Below, piece after piece: positions 57,406 through 64,000 of a DNA stretch of 64,000 nucleotides. Location of the stretch: assembly GCA_965661345.1 (NCBI GenBank), contig CBFIDK010000008.1, positions 1 to 64,000 on the forward strand. The letters are read 5' to 3'. This stretch comes from GCA-2862585 sp965661345. Its GTDB lineage: Bacteria; Bacteroidota; Bacteroidia; Flavobacteriales; UBA7312. A program made the position numbers and the translations under genes. Below the pieces are notes generated by a model. It was not told where the DNA came from, ran no database searches, and saw only the letters and a list, made by a program, of their open reading frames with translations. Position 1 is the stretch's first letter; each line of letters begins with the position of its first letter.

Positions 57406-58955
57406 TCGGTTATACTTCTAATGGGTTTTCCAGTACAACCATTTGGAAATGAAATGCCTAGTAATGTACTCACAGTAGGCGCAATATCACAGATAGAAAC
57501 ATACTCGTCAGAAAGCCCTTGTTTTATGCCTTTGCCCCAAAATAATAGAGGAACGTGTGTGTCGTAGCTAAAGCATGAGCCATGGGTAGTTCCAGTTGGC
57601 GAACTCCATTCTATCCATCCAGAGTTTAATGCGATAACGACATCACCTGAACGCTTCTGATTAAAGCCTTTTTGTATTAATGAATGAAAACTATTTTGGT
57701 ATTCATTGTGGTGCAATTGGTGCGCTGTAAAAACATTTTGGACACCTTCTGTTTTAATAAGATAGTCGGCTGCTACTTGTTGAACTTCCTGATGATTTAG
57801 CTTTTGATCATCTATTAAATTACGATTTAGAAAAAACTGCTGATTAGAATATTTCAGTACCCAGTTGTTTTCGCCAAAACGTTTAGAAAGATGAGAATTC
57901 AATTCTGTAGTAAGGTTAGAAGCATCAAAATATCCAGCTGGAATTTTCCTTTTCTTAAGCTCGTTTGGAACACTTACAACGCCATGGTCAGAAGTCAGAA
58001 ACACAAGAGCATTTTCTTTTCCTACAGTAGAGTTGATGTGTTTGAGGATTTCTGCAATTTCTTTGTCTAGTTTGATGTATGTGTCTACAAGTTCTTGTGC
58101 ATGAGGTCCAAACTGATGCCCAATGTAATCGGTTGAAGAAAAACTAATAGTAAGAACATCTGTAATTTTATCGTCACCCATTTTTTCAGACTTCATCAAT
58201 GCTATGGCTAAATCTTTCAAATAGGTGTTGCCTTGGGGTGTGCTTTTTACAGAGGAAGGTCCTCTGCTTGATAGTAAACTATCCATTGGATACCCAAAAC
58301 CTTTTCCTTTCCATGCGCCTTTAAAGTAACTACTAGCGGGCTTATCTTGTTGAAATTCTACTAACCATTCAGGCAATTGTTCGTAATAATATGAACTAGA
58401 AATCCATTCACCACTTTTACCCATCCAAAAAGCACCGTTAGCGGTATGCCCAGCGGGTAATATTGCTCCTCTGTCTTTGATGGATATTCCAAATACTTTG
58501 GAGTTTGGACTAAACAGCTTTAGCTCATCAGAAAAGGTGGTAGTGAGCATACGGTGAGGAGACATTTTTCCTGCGCTCGCTTCTACGTCTTTATGATTAT
58601 CACAGTCACACACTGTTGTTGTGTTGCCGTCACCTGCGCAATAGACTGAACTTCCATCGGATTTATTATACCAATTATTGCCTATAATCCCATGTACAGA
58701 TGGCGTTGTGCCAGTAAAGATACTTGCATGGCCTGGCCCTGTGTAAGTAGGGGTGTAATTGTAATGGGTATTGCGTAAAAAATACCCTTCATTGACAAGT
58801 TTCTTAAATCCATCATCTTGAAACTGATTCCAAAAACGATAGATGTAATCGTAACGCATTTGGTCAACCACAATGCCGACCACTAGTTTAGGTTTTTCTT
58901 GTGCTTGAGCGATTCCGCTACACAGTATTAAAGCAATGATTATTATTTTCTTCAC
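57402..58955 (-). CDS. PafA-like secreted alkaline phosphatase
   Basis: 517 residues from the GTG at 58955, not from the longer frame to 59084. The GTG is chosen because it makes a GTGA overlap with the small membrane gene upstream, gives a clean signal peptide (KKIIIIALILCSGIAQAQ) and is preceded by a TATTTTTG promoter element. The fold is alkaline phosphatase superfamily: 'GIVVDQMRYDYIYRF' with the metal Asp, the Thr nucleophile in 'TPTYTGPGHASIFTG' near residue 72, 'GISIKDRGAILPAGH' near residue 160 with the Lys and Arg of PafA, and 'DHGVVSVPNELKKRKIPAGY'. PafA enzymes hydrolyse organic phosphate monoesters without product inhibition, common in marine Bacteroidota. Confidence 0.88.
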   Translation of the reverse strand: MKKIIIIALILCSGIAQAQEKPKLVVGIVVDQMRYDYIYRFWNQFQDDGFKKLVNEGYFLRNTHYNYTPTYTGPGHASIFTGTTPSVHGIIGNNWYNKSDGSSVYCAGDGNTTTVCDCDNHKDVEASAGKMSPHRMLTTTFSDELKLFSPNSKVFGISIKDRGAILPAGHTANGAFWMGKSGEWISSSYYYEQLPEWLVEFQQDKPASSYFKGAWKGKGFGYPMDSLLSSRGPSSVKSTPQGNTYLKDLAIALMKSEKMGDDKITDVLTISFSSTDYIGHQFGPHAQELVDTYIKLDKEIAEILKHINSTVGKENALVFLTSDHGVVSVPNELKKRKIPAGYFDASNLTTELNSHLSKRFGENNWVLKYSNQQFFLNRNLIDDQKLNHQEVQQVAADYLIKTEGVQNVFTAHQLHHNEYQNSFHSLIQKGFNQKRSGDVVIALNSGWIEWSSPTGTTHGSCFSYDTHVPLLFWGKGIKQGLSDEYVSICDIAPTVSTLLGISFPNGCTGKPIRSITE

Positions 58956-59104
58956 TTTTTTAATTTTAGATTTAATTGATATGCAAAAATAGAAAGAATG
59001 ACAGCAACAATAACATCTGCAAGTGGTGGCACCGATTCCCAGATATAATTCCAGCAAATGACCAAAACGAGCCAAACAAACCAAACTAGATTAAATTGCT
59101 TCAT
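58952..59104 (-). CDS. 50-residue membrane protein, newly noted
   Basis: ATG at 59104-59102 and TGA at 58954-58952. It begins 'MKQFNLVWFVWLVLVICWNY', continues 'IWESVPPLADVIVAVILSIF' and ends with the basic tail 'YQLNLKLKK'; two hydrophobic helices (about 5-20 and 27-42). Its start overlaps the PAP2 stop (ATGA) and its stop overlaps the GTG start of the phosphatase (GTGA), so both junctions are translationally coupled. No family is recognised. The short length explains why automated calls would extend the phosphatase N-terminus across it instead. Confidence 0.72.
   Translation of the reverse strand: MKQFNLVWFVWLVLVICWNYIWESVPPLADVIVAVILSIFAYQLNLKLKK
58984..58991 (-). promoter_or_regulatory. 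internal -7 promoter element before the PafA-like gene
   Basis: The minus strand reads TATTTTTG (TAnnTTTG) 28 nt before the GTG at 58955. It lies inside the 50-residue membrane gene and could let the phosphatase-aroBA part be transcribed separately. Confidence 0.4.
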
Positions 59105-59643
59105 TTTCTTGTTAAATAGGTATATAACTTAACAGTTATCAAAGCTACAAAAGTTCCCCATAGCATTCCGCCAACAATGTCAAAAGGGTAGTGCACCCCC
59201 ACATAAACTCTGCTGTAAGAAACTAAAACTGCCCATAAAAAGAGAAAAAGAAATAGTGTTTTCTTCTCTAGTATTTTCCCTATAAAAATGGCTAATCCAA
59301 AAACATTTGAAGCGTGCGAGGAAACAAATCCAAATTGCCCGCCACAGCCTTCAGTAACTAAGCGAATGTTTTCTAAGGCATAGCACGGACGTAATCTTTG
59401 AAAAGTATTTTTGAATAAATGGACGCTTCCTAAATCACAACAAGCAATTACGATGCCAATTGTGGCTAAAATCCAGAGGCTTTCTTTGCCCTTTTCCTTA
59501 ATTATTATAAAGACTAAAAGAACATAGAGTGGAATCCATGAAAGCTTGTGAGTGGTAAAAAGCATAAACGCATCCCAACTTTCTTTACCAGATTGATTTA
59601 TAAGGTAAAACCATTGTTCATCAAGTTCAATAAGCCATTCCAT
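59101..59643 (-). CDS. PAP2 family phosphatase
   Basis: 180 residues, several membrane helices. The three PAP2 motifs are visible: 'KNTFQRLRPCY' (C1, K-x6-R-P), 'VSSHASNVFGLA' (C2, S-x-H) and 'SRVYVGVHYPFDIVGG' (C3, S-R-x5-H-x3-D). The family dephosphorylates lipid phosphates such as undecaprenyl pyrophosphate or phosphatidic acid at the periplasmic face. The N-terminal Met follows directly on the obgE stop with no gap, and the 3' end is in ATGA overlap with the newly noted small membrane gene. Confidence 0.88.
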   Translation of the reverse strand: MEWLIELDEQWFYLINQSGKESWDAFMLFTTHKLSWIPLYVLLVFIIIKEKGKESLWILATIGIVIACCDLGSVHLFKNTFQRLRPCYALENIRLVTEGCGGQFGFVSSHASNVFGLAIFIGKILEKKTLFLFLFLWAVLVSYSRVYVGVHYPFDIVGGMLWGTFVALITVKLYTYLTRK

Positions 59644-60642
59644 TTAAGTCGTCAATTTTTGCCAAATTTTATCTTTCAATTCCATAAGTCCTGATTGTGC
59701 AACTGATGATATAAATAGATGCTCTACGTCTTTGGGAAGTTCTTTCTTTATTTCTGTTTTTAACTCTTCATCTAGCATGTCGGATTTACTAATGGCTAGC
59801 AATCGTTCTTTGTCCAGTAATTCGGGATTGTATTTTTCAAGTTCACCAACTAATATCTGATATTCTTTTGCAATATCGTCGCTATCAGCAGGCACTAAAA
59901 AGAGTAGGGTAGAGTTTCGTTCTATATGCCTCAAAAAGCGTAAACCTAAGCCTTTTCCTTCAGCGGCACCTTCAATAATTCCAGGGATATCGGCCATTAT
60001 AAATGAGCGGTCTTCTCGATAAGAAACAATTCCAAGGTTTGGAACTAAAGTAGTAAATGGATAGTTAGCAATTTCTGGTTTTGCTGCGGAAACTACGGAT
60101 AATAAAGTAGATTTTCCGGCATTAGGAAAGCCTACAAGACCTACATCCGCTAGCACTTTCAGTTCAAGAATAAACCAATCTTCTAGGCTGTCAATACCTG
60201 GTTGAGCATAGCGAGGCGTTTGGTTAGTTGACGATTTAAAATGTACATTTCCTTTTCCACCTTTTCCGCCTTCAAGAAGAATTTTTTCTTCGTTGTGTTT
60301 AGTGATTTCAAACAGTACCTCACCCGTTTCGGCATGTTTAGCAACTGTGCCTAGAGGAACTTGAAGTATTTTACTTTCTCCGTCTTTTCCAATTTTATTA
60401 TTTCCAGAGCCAGCACCACCGTGCTCGGCAAAAAGGTGTTTTTGGTATTTCAAATGCAGGAGTGTCCACATTTGGTCATTGCCTTGAACGATTATGTGTC
60501 CACCACGACCACCGTCTCCACCGTCTGGTCCGCCTTTAGCCGTGTTTCTATCTCTGAGAAAATGAGTAGATCCAGCTCCGCCTTTGCCTGATCGACAAAA
60601 GATTTTGACATAATCAACAAAGTTGGAGTTTTTTACTTTCAT
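59644..60642 (-). CDS. obgE: Obg family GTPase
   Basis: 332 residues. The N-terminal glycine-rich Obg fold (about 1-160) begins 'NFVDYVKIFCRSGKGGAGST' with 'GGPDGGDGGRGGHIIV' and 'GGKGGKGNVHFKSSTNQTP'. The G domain follows: P-loop 'GFPNAGKSTLLS' near residue 165, 'DIPGIIEGAAEGKGLGLRFL' and 'AISKSDML'. Obg is an essential GTPase for 50S assembly and stress response. It lacks the C-terminal OCT domain of some orthologues. Start shares a base with the adk stop (60642). Confidence 0.95.
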   Translation of the reverse strand: MKVKNSNFVDYVKIFCRSGKGGAGSTHFLRDRNTAKGGPDGGDGGRGGHIIVQGNDQMWTLLHLKYQKHLFAEHGGAGSGNNKIGKDGESKILQVPLGTVAKHAETGEVLFEITKHNEEKILLEGGKGGKGNVHFKSSTNQTPRYAQPGIDSLEDWFILELKVLADVGLVGFPNAGKSTLLSVVSAAKPEIANYPFTTLVPNLGIVSYREDRSFIMADIPGIIEGAAEGKGLGLRFLRHIERNSTLLFLVPADSDDIAKEYQILVGELEKYNPELLDKERLLAISKSDMLDEELKTEIKKELPKDVEHLFISSVAQSGLMELKDKIWQKLTT

Positions 60643-61214
60643 TACAGTTTATCGATTGCTACACACAATTTAGCGTTGATGTCCTCAATAGATCCTACAC
60701 CTTCTATGCTCTGCAATTTGTTTTGAGTGTTGTAGAATTCTTTGAGCGGTGCTGTTTTGTTGTTGTATTCGTTAATTCGGTTTCTAATAATGGTTTCGTT
60801 AGCATCGTCTGCTCGACCACTGCTTTTACCACGTTCTAATAACCGTTTGGTGAGTTCATCATCATCAACGTCAAGCGATAACATTGTAGTGATTGAAGTA
60901 TTTAAATCTGATAACATAGTGTCAAGAGATTCCGCTTGAGCTGTTGTTCTAGGAAACCCATCAAAAATAAAACCATTCGCTTGTGGGTTATTTTCTAGTA
61001 TGGACTGAATCATTTTAATGACCACTTCGTCAGGGACTAAATCCCCTCTGTCCATTATGCTTTTGGCCTGTAGACCTAGTTCACTTCCTTTGGCAATTTC
61101 TCCTCTGAGTATATCTCCAGTAGAAAGATGAATAAGAGAGTATTTGTCAATGAGCAATTGAGATTGTGTTCCTTTTCCTGCGCCCGGAGGTCCAAACAAG
61201 ACAATATTTAACAT
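60642..61214 (-). CDS. adk: adenylate kinase
   Basis: 190 residues. P-loop 'LFGPPGAGKGTQSQLLIDKY' near residue 6, 'LSTGDILRGEIAKGSELG' with the AMP site, 'FIFDGFPRTTAQAESLDTM' near residue 85, and 'LLERGKSSGRADDANETI' near residue 127, where the LID is short and lacks the zinc cysteines. It interconverts ATP+AMP and 2 ADP. The short-LID form is normal in Bacteroidota. It overlaps hpt by 7 nt and obgE by one base. Confidence 0.95.
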   Translation of the reverse strand: MLNIVLFGPPGAGKGTQSQLLIDKYSLIHLSTGDILRGEIAKGSELGLQAKSIMDRGDLVPDEVVIKMIQSILENNPQANGFIFDGFPRTTAQAESLDTMLSDLNTSITTMLSLDVDDDELTKRLLERGKSSGRADDANETIIRNRINEYNNKTAPLKEFYNTQNKLQSIEGVGSIEDINAKLCVAIDKL

Positions 61215-61747
61215 TTTTGAGATTTTTTGAGTTTGTAAATTTGGGGTAAAGTTCGTCCTAATTCTTCATAATCCAAACCATATCCAACGATAAATTCGTT
61301 TGGGATTTCTTTTCCGACGTAATCAATGGGTATGGATTTTTTATACACACTAGGTTTCAAAAATAAACTGGCGTAGTATATGTTTTTGGGTTCTTCTTGC
61401 AATAAACGTTTGTTTAAATAGTCCAGAGTATTTCCAGTGTCAATGATATCTTCTAGTACAACAACTGTTCGTCCTTTTATATTTTTTGGCACACCTATTA
61501 TGTCCTTTACCTCCCCACTACTTTCTGTTCCAATGTATGATTTGAGCTGCATAAAACTCAGTTCTGCATCGAAGTCAAGCGCTTTTACTAAATCAGAGGC
61601 GAAAATGAAAGAGCCTTTTAAGATGATAATGAATAAAGGATTCTCGTCTTTTAATTCAGCCATTCTAGTGGCCATACTTCCCACAATTTTTTGAATTTCA
61701 AATTCTGAAAGGTAAGGTTCAAAGATTTTGTCGTGAATTTGTACCAT
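61208..61747 (-). CDS. hpt: hypoxanthine phosphoribosyltransferase
   Basis: 179 residues. The PRPP-binding loop is 'VVVLEDIIDTGNTLDYL' near residue 95, with 'ILKGSFIFASDLVKAL' earlier and 'VGYGLDYEELGRTLPQIYKL' at the C-terminus. It salvages hypoxanthine (and guanine) to IMP (GMP). It is divergent from purE by 104 nt, so purine salvage and synthesis genes share an upstream region. It leads the eight-gene minus-strand run. Confidence 0.93.
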   Translation of the reverse strand: MVQIHDKIFEPYLSEFEIQKIVGSMATRMAELKDENPLFIIILKGSFIFASDLVKALDFDAELSFMQLKSYIGTESSGEVKDIIGVPKNIKGRTVVVLEDIIDTGNTLDYLNKRLLQEEPKNIYYASLFLKPSVYKKSIPIDYVGKEIPNEFIVGYGLDYEELGRTLPQIYKLKKSQKC

Positions 61748-61806
61748 TAATACAATTTAGCTGCGAATTTACAATAAAACTACTATTTTAATCTTACAAC
61801 TTTTTT

Positions 61807-61814
61807 TAAATTTG
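61807..61814 (+). promoter_or_regulatory. -7 promoter element of purE
   Basis: TAAATTTG matches TAnnTTTG, 37 nt before the purE ATG. No clean -33 TTG. No purine riboswitch-like conserved core was seen in the short leader. Confidence 0.5.
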
Positions 61815-61851
61815 CACTTTATAAATCTTAAACAGAAACACTTTAATTAAT

Positions 61852-62364
61852 ATGAAAGCAGTAGTAAGCATTATTATGGGAAGCACTTCAGATATGCCAG
61901 TTATGAGAAAGGCGGCGGACTTCCTAAATTCTATGGAAATTCCATTTGAAATAAACGCCTTGTCGGCACACCGTGTCCCTGAAAAAGTTGAGGACTTTGC
62001 AACAAACGCACATGCTCGTGGCATCAAGGTGATTATTGCTGGTGCTGGTGGCGCTGCTCACTTGCCTGGTGTAGTTGCTGCTTTTGCTACAGTTCCTGTA
62101 ATTGGTGTACCTTGTCGTTCTTCCATTTCAATTGACGGATGGGACAGTATTCTTTCTATTCTACAAATGCCTCCAGGAATTCCTGTTGCAACTGTAGGCT
62201 TAGATGCCGCATACAATGCTGGTATTTTAGCCGGACAAATCTTATCTACCTCCGATGATGCCCTGCATGCCAGAATGGTAGAGTTTAAAATGAACATGAA
62301 ACAAAAAATCGTAAAAGCTAACCAAGATTTAGCTAGTGAAAAGTTTGACTTTAGAGTACAGTAA
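61852..62364 (+). CDS. purE: 5-(carboxyamino)imidazole ribonucleotide mutase
   Basis: 170 residues. Class I PurE motifs are visible: 'VSIIMGSTSDMPVMRKAADF' at residues 4-23, 'NALSAHRVPEKVEDFA', 'IAGAGGAAHLPGVVAAFATV', 'GVPCRSSISIDGWDSILSIL' and 'PPGIPVATVGLDAAYNAGIL'. It rearranges N5-CAIR to CAIR in purine synthesis and needs a PurK partner, not in the window. It is monocistronic with a strong terminator 20 nt after the stop. Confidence 0.96.
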   Translation: MKAVVSIIMGSTSDMPVMRKAADFLNSMEIPFEINALSAHRVPEKVEDFATNAHARGIKVIIAGAGGAAHLPGVVAAFATVPVIGVPCRSSISIDGWDSILSILQMPPGIPVATVGLDAAYNAGILAGQILSTSDDALHARMVEFKMNMKQKIVKANQDLASEKFDFRVQ

Positions 62365-62385
62365 GCATACACTTTAATATGGTGT

Positions 62386-62418
62386 AAAAAAAGCCCTTCG
62401 AAACGAAGGGCTTTTTTT
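62386..62418 (+). terminator. strong intrinsic terminator of purE
   Basis: AGCCCTTCG (62392-62400) pairs with CGAAGGGCT (62404-62412) around the 3-nt loop AAA, with an A run before (62386-62391) and a T run after (to 62418). It would also work for transcripts arriving on the minus strand. Confidence 0.9.
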
Positions 62419-62564
62419 TATGATATTTACAAAAGTAATTACTGATGAACTTTATGTATGGTTGTCTGAGTCTTCTTTTTTAGAGATGAAGCATGAATTT
62501 ATCTTTTTTGATTTTTCAACATCGAACTCTAGCTTTAAAAAATATTAATCATAAAATTTAAACC

Positions 62565-63050
62565 ATGTTAATCAACAATTTTTTAAAAACTGTATTTGTT
62601 CTAAGTATTTTTTTGTTTTCCTGTTCTATTATTATCGAAGATTCTGACACATTAAAATCAGATAAAAACACCACTCATTTGAATGAAGAAATAGCGGCCT
62701 ATTTAAAAGCCAATTATGAAGGCTACACTGTATTAGAATCGTTTGAATTTTTGAATGATAATTATTCAGCATATTCTTTGCAGATAGAAAAAGAGAATAT
62801 CAAAGAAAGTATATTAGTAGTTCTTGACTTAAATGAAAATTTTGAAGCCGTTAGAGTTAATAACGACATACATTTTATTGATTTAAGTGGTGATAATTCG
62901 ATTGAATTGGTGAATAATGACGGAAGCCTTGCATACACCATCGAGTCAAATCCTAAACGTACAAAAAAAGATAAAAATGTTTTCGCCTGTAAAACTTCCG
63001 ATTGCCTTTTCACTCAACTATCGGATTATCATTTTAGTTGCGACCGTTAA
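62565..63050 (+). CDS. small lipoprotein of unknown function
   Basis: 161 residues. A signal peptide with a lipobox-like 'IFLFSC' (Cys at about residue 20) predicts lipidation. The mature part contains 'LKANYEGYTVLESFEFLND' and a C-terminal end with three Cys: 'VFACKTSDCLFTQLSDYHF' followed by S-C-D-R. The strand-rich middle is reminiscent of the PepSY-like/DUF2874 pattern seen in secreted Bacteroidota proteins, but this is not firm. No clear promoter box; upstream is the purE terminator and about 145 nt of sequence without a gene. Confidence 0.65.
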   Translation: MLINNFLKTVFVLSIFLFSCSIIIEDSDTLKSDKNTTHLNEEIAAYLKANYEGYTVLESFEFLNDNYSAYSLQIEKENIKESILVVLDLNENFEAVRVNNDIHFIDLSGDNSIELVNNDGSLAYTIESNPKRTKKDKNVFACKTSDCLFTQLSDYHFSCDR

Positions 63051-63431
63051 AGAACTAAATTAGAAACACAAGAAAAGAATTCAGAAAAGGAAAGAAAGTG
63101 ATAGTCCTAAAACTAAGGGCATCATAGCTAATGGCTCTATCAATTAAAAGAGTGTAACACTAACAAACTAATTTAAGATTTAAGCGTTTAATTGAATGTA
63201 AGTTCTCATTTTAAAGACAATACTCATGAAAAACATTTTTTTTCTCTTCTTTCTTGTGCATTTTAGTGTTTATTAAAAAGTCCTCTATTTCTTTAACTTA
63301 TCGGTATTATTTTGGAAAAACTATTTAGTAGTACAATTGTAAATTACCTCAACAAGACCGCATCCGATCTGCATGAGTAAACTATCAAAACTCAAAATAT
63401 TTTTATAAATTAGGCTTTCATAATTAAAGCT
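63051..63431. other. 381-base stretch without a convincing gene
   Basis: The stretch is AT-rich and has stops in all frames. The only notable element is a 16-codon frame at 63226-63276 that reads like the start of a signal peptide (MKNIFFLFFLVHFSVY) and then stops. There is no RNA gene, strong repeat or terminator that could be identified. It may be a decayed gene start and the leader of the following outer-membrane-type gene. Confidence 0.5.
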
Positions 63432-64000
63432 ATGAAAACCGCCTTACTTTTCCTGTGTCTTACGGCGAGTACACTTACACATGCCCAATACACCCTTTCT
63501 GATGGTCAGTCAGTTGTAGGTAGAGGATTGTGGTCTGAAAATGTGGCCGGTATTAGTCATTCAACAGATTACGCTCTTGGAATTTCCAACGATTATGCTT
63601 TTGGTCTGAGTGAATTATCTACCTCAAAAATTTCGGTTGTTGCACCCCTTAATTTTGGAGTTTTAAATGCCAACTGGTCCAATCGAGGCGATGCACTGTA
63701 CAGTGAAAATGAACTAGCGCTTTCCTTTGCAAGGCATTTCAGTTCTTTTTTTCAGCTTGGGATGAGGTTTAGGTTAAATTCCACTGCTGTAAATCACGAA
63801 ACACAATCCGTCTTTCTTGCAGATATCGGTATGCAATCGGCAATTACTAACCAGCTTTCATTTGGCGTTGAATTGGAAAACCCCTTTAGAGCCGACTTAC
63901 AAAGCACTTCACTGGAAATAGGTGTGGCCTATTGGCTTTCTGAAAAAGCCTCATTATTTCTTTCTACTAGAAAAGAATCGGATTTACCAACCTCCGTAAT
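63432..64000 (+). CDS. outer-membrane-type protein, N-terminal part (cut by window edge)
   Basis: ATG at 63432, open to the window end (189 codons seen). A signal peptide (MKTALLFLCLTASTLTHAQ) is followed by a beta-rich sequence with repeated strands such as 'YALGISNDYAFGLSELSTSK', 'ELALSFARHFSSFFQLGMRF' and 'GVAYWLSEKASLFLSTRKES', in the style of Bacteroidota outer-membrane barrels (PorV/PorQ-like in general type, but not identified). Codons here are richer in C and G at third positions than those of its neighbours, which may reflect recent origin. A complete sequence is needed for a family call. Confidence 0.6.
   Translation, partial: MKTALLFLCLTASTLTHAQYTLSDGQSVVGRGLWSENVAGISHSTDYALGISNDYAFGLSELSTSKISVVAPLNFGVLNANWSNRGDALYSENELALSFARHFSSFFQLGMRFRLNSTAVNHETQSVFLADIGMQSAITNQLSFGVELENPFRADLQSTSLEIGVAYWLSEKASLFLSTRKESDLPTSV

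Noticed and set aside
58956..59084. N-terminal extension of the PafA-like phosphatase (43 residues rich in Cys and Tyr)
   Set aside because: It is a shadow of the 50-residue membrane gene in another frame; the GTG at 58955 gives a normal signal peptide and a GTGA overlap.
61748..61851. Purine riboswitch between hpt and purE
   Set aside because: The 104-nt interval has no recognisable three-way-junction core or long stems; only a -7 promoter element is seen.
62420..62548. 42-codon plus-strand frame directly after the purE terminator
   Set aside because: No promoter, no recognisable product and no coupling to a neighbour; likely chance in AT-rich sequence.

Overview
The window looks like a chromosomal segment of a marine-type, AT-rich Bacteroidota, most likely in Flavobacteriales. 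The evidence is: two secreted proteins with type IX secretion (T9SS) C-terminal sorting domains; lineage-typical families (DUF4249-like, DUF2851, DUF3467 directly after rpoC, MnmD, PafA-like phosphatase, NamZ/DUF1343, IcmF); -7 promoter elements matching the Bacteroidota consensus TAnnTTTG; and very little Shine-Dalgarno sequence before genes. There is no sign of prophage, insertion sequence, CRISPR or rRNA. The region is mostly core genome.

Layout. 1-7.6 kb: tail of a DUF4249-like protein, DUF2851, a chain of two tiny PspC-domain proteins around a TrkA-type K+ channel, a sugar-nucleotide reductase, a Na+/alanine symporter, a helix-hairpin-helix protein, apt and an acyl-CoA dehydrogenase. 7.6-22.6 kb: the translation/transcription block, with rpsU, a XerC/D recombinase, hpf, tRNA-Thr/Tyr/Gly/Thr, tuf, tRNA-Trp, secE, nusG, rplKAJL, rpoB, rpoC and a DUF3467 gene, closed by a strong terminator. 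Several inter-gene hairpins in this block look regulatory. 22.6-37.3 kb: lipid desaturase, CBS-like PLP enzyme, FtsX-type permease, NamZ-like muramidase, a T9SS cargo protein, YkgJ, aminotransferase, DUF1573, valS, a large beta-propeller T9SS protein and protoporphyrinogen oxidase.

37.3-48.7 kb: the fused mutase icmF, a secreted coiled-coil protein, an SRPBCC-GyrI protein, YceI, a MazG-like pyrophosphohydrolase, GNAT, ilvE, M42 peptidase, mnmD, rpsT and radC. 48.7-55.2 kb: a deacetylase/acetyltransferase pair. It is followed by a tight minus-strand cluster, YHS - DoxX - ATP-grasp - DinB-like (frameshifted in an A9/T9 tract) - NRDE, which is the best candidate for an undescribed functional unit. 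55.2-61.7 kb: an eight-gene minus-strand run hpt-adk-obgE-PAP2-(new 50-aa membrane protein)-pafA-aroB-aroA in which every junction is between 7 nt of overlap and 3 nt of spacing. 61.8-64 kb: purE with a strong terminator, a lipoprotein, a 380-base stretch without a gene, and the start of an outer-membrane-type protein cut by the window edge.

Names given are from recognition of motifs and family-typical sequence by eye; no database search was possible. Several starts were moved from the longest open frame on evidence such as stop/start overlaps or upstream promoter elements.
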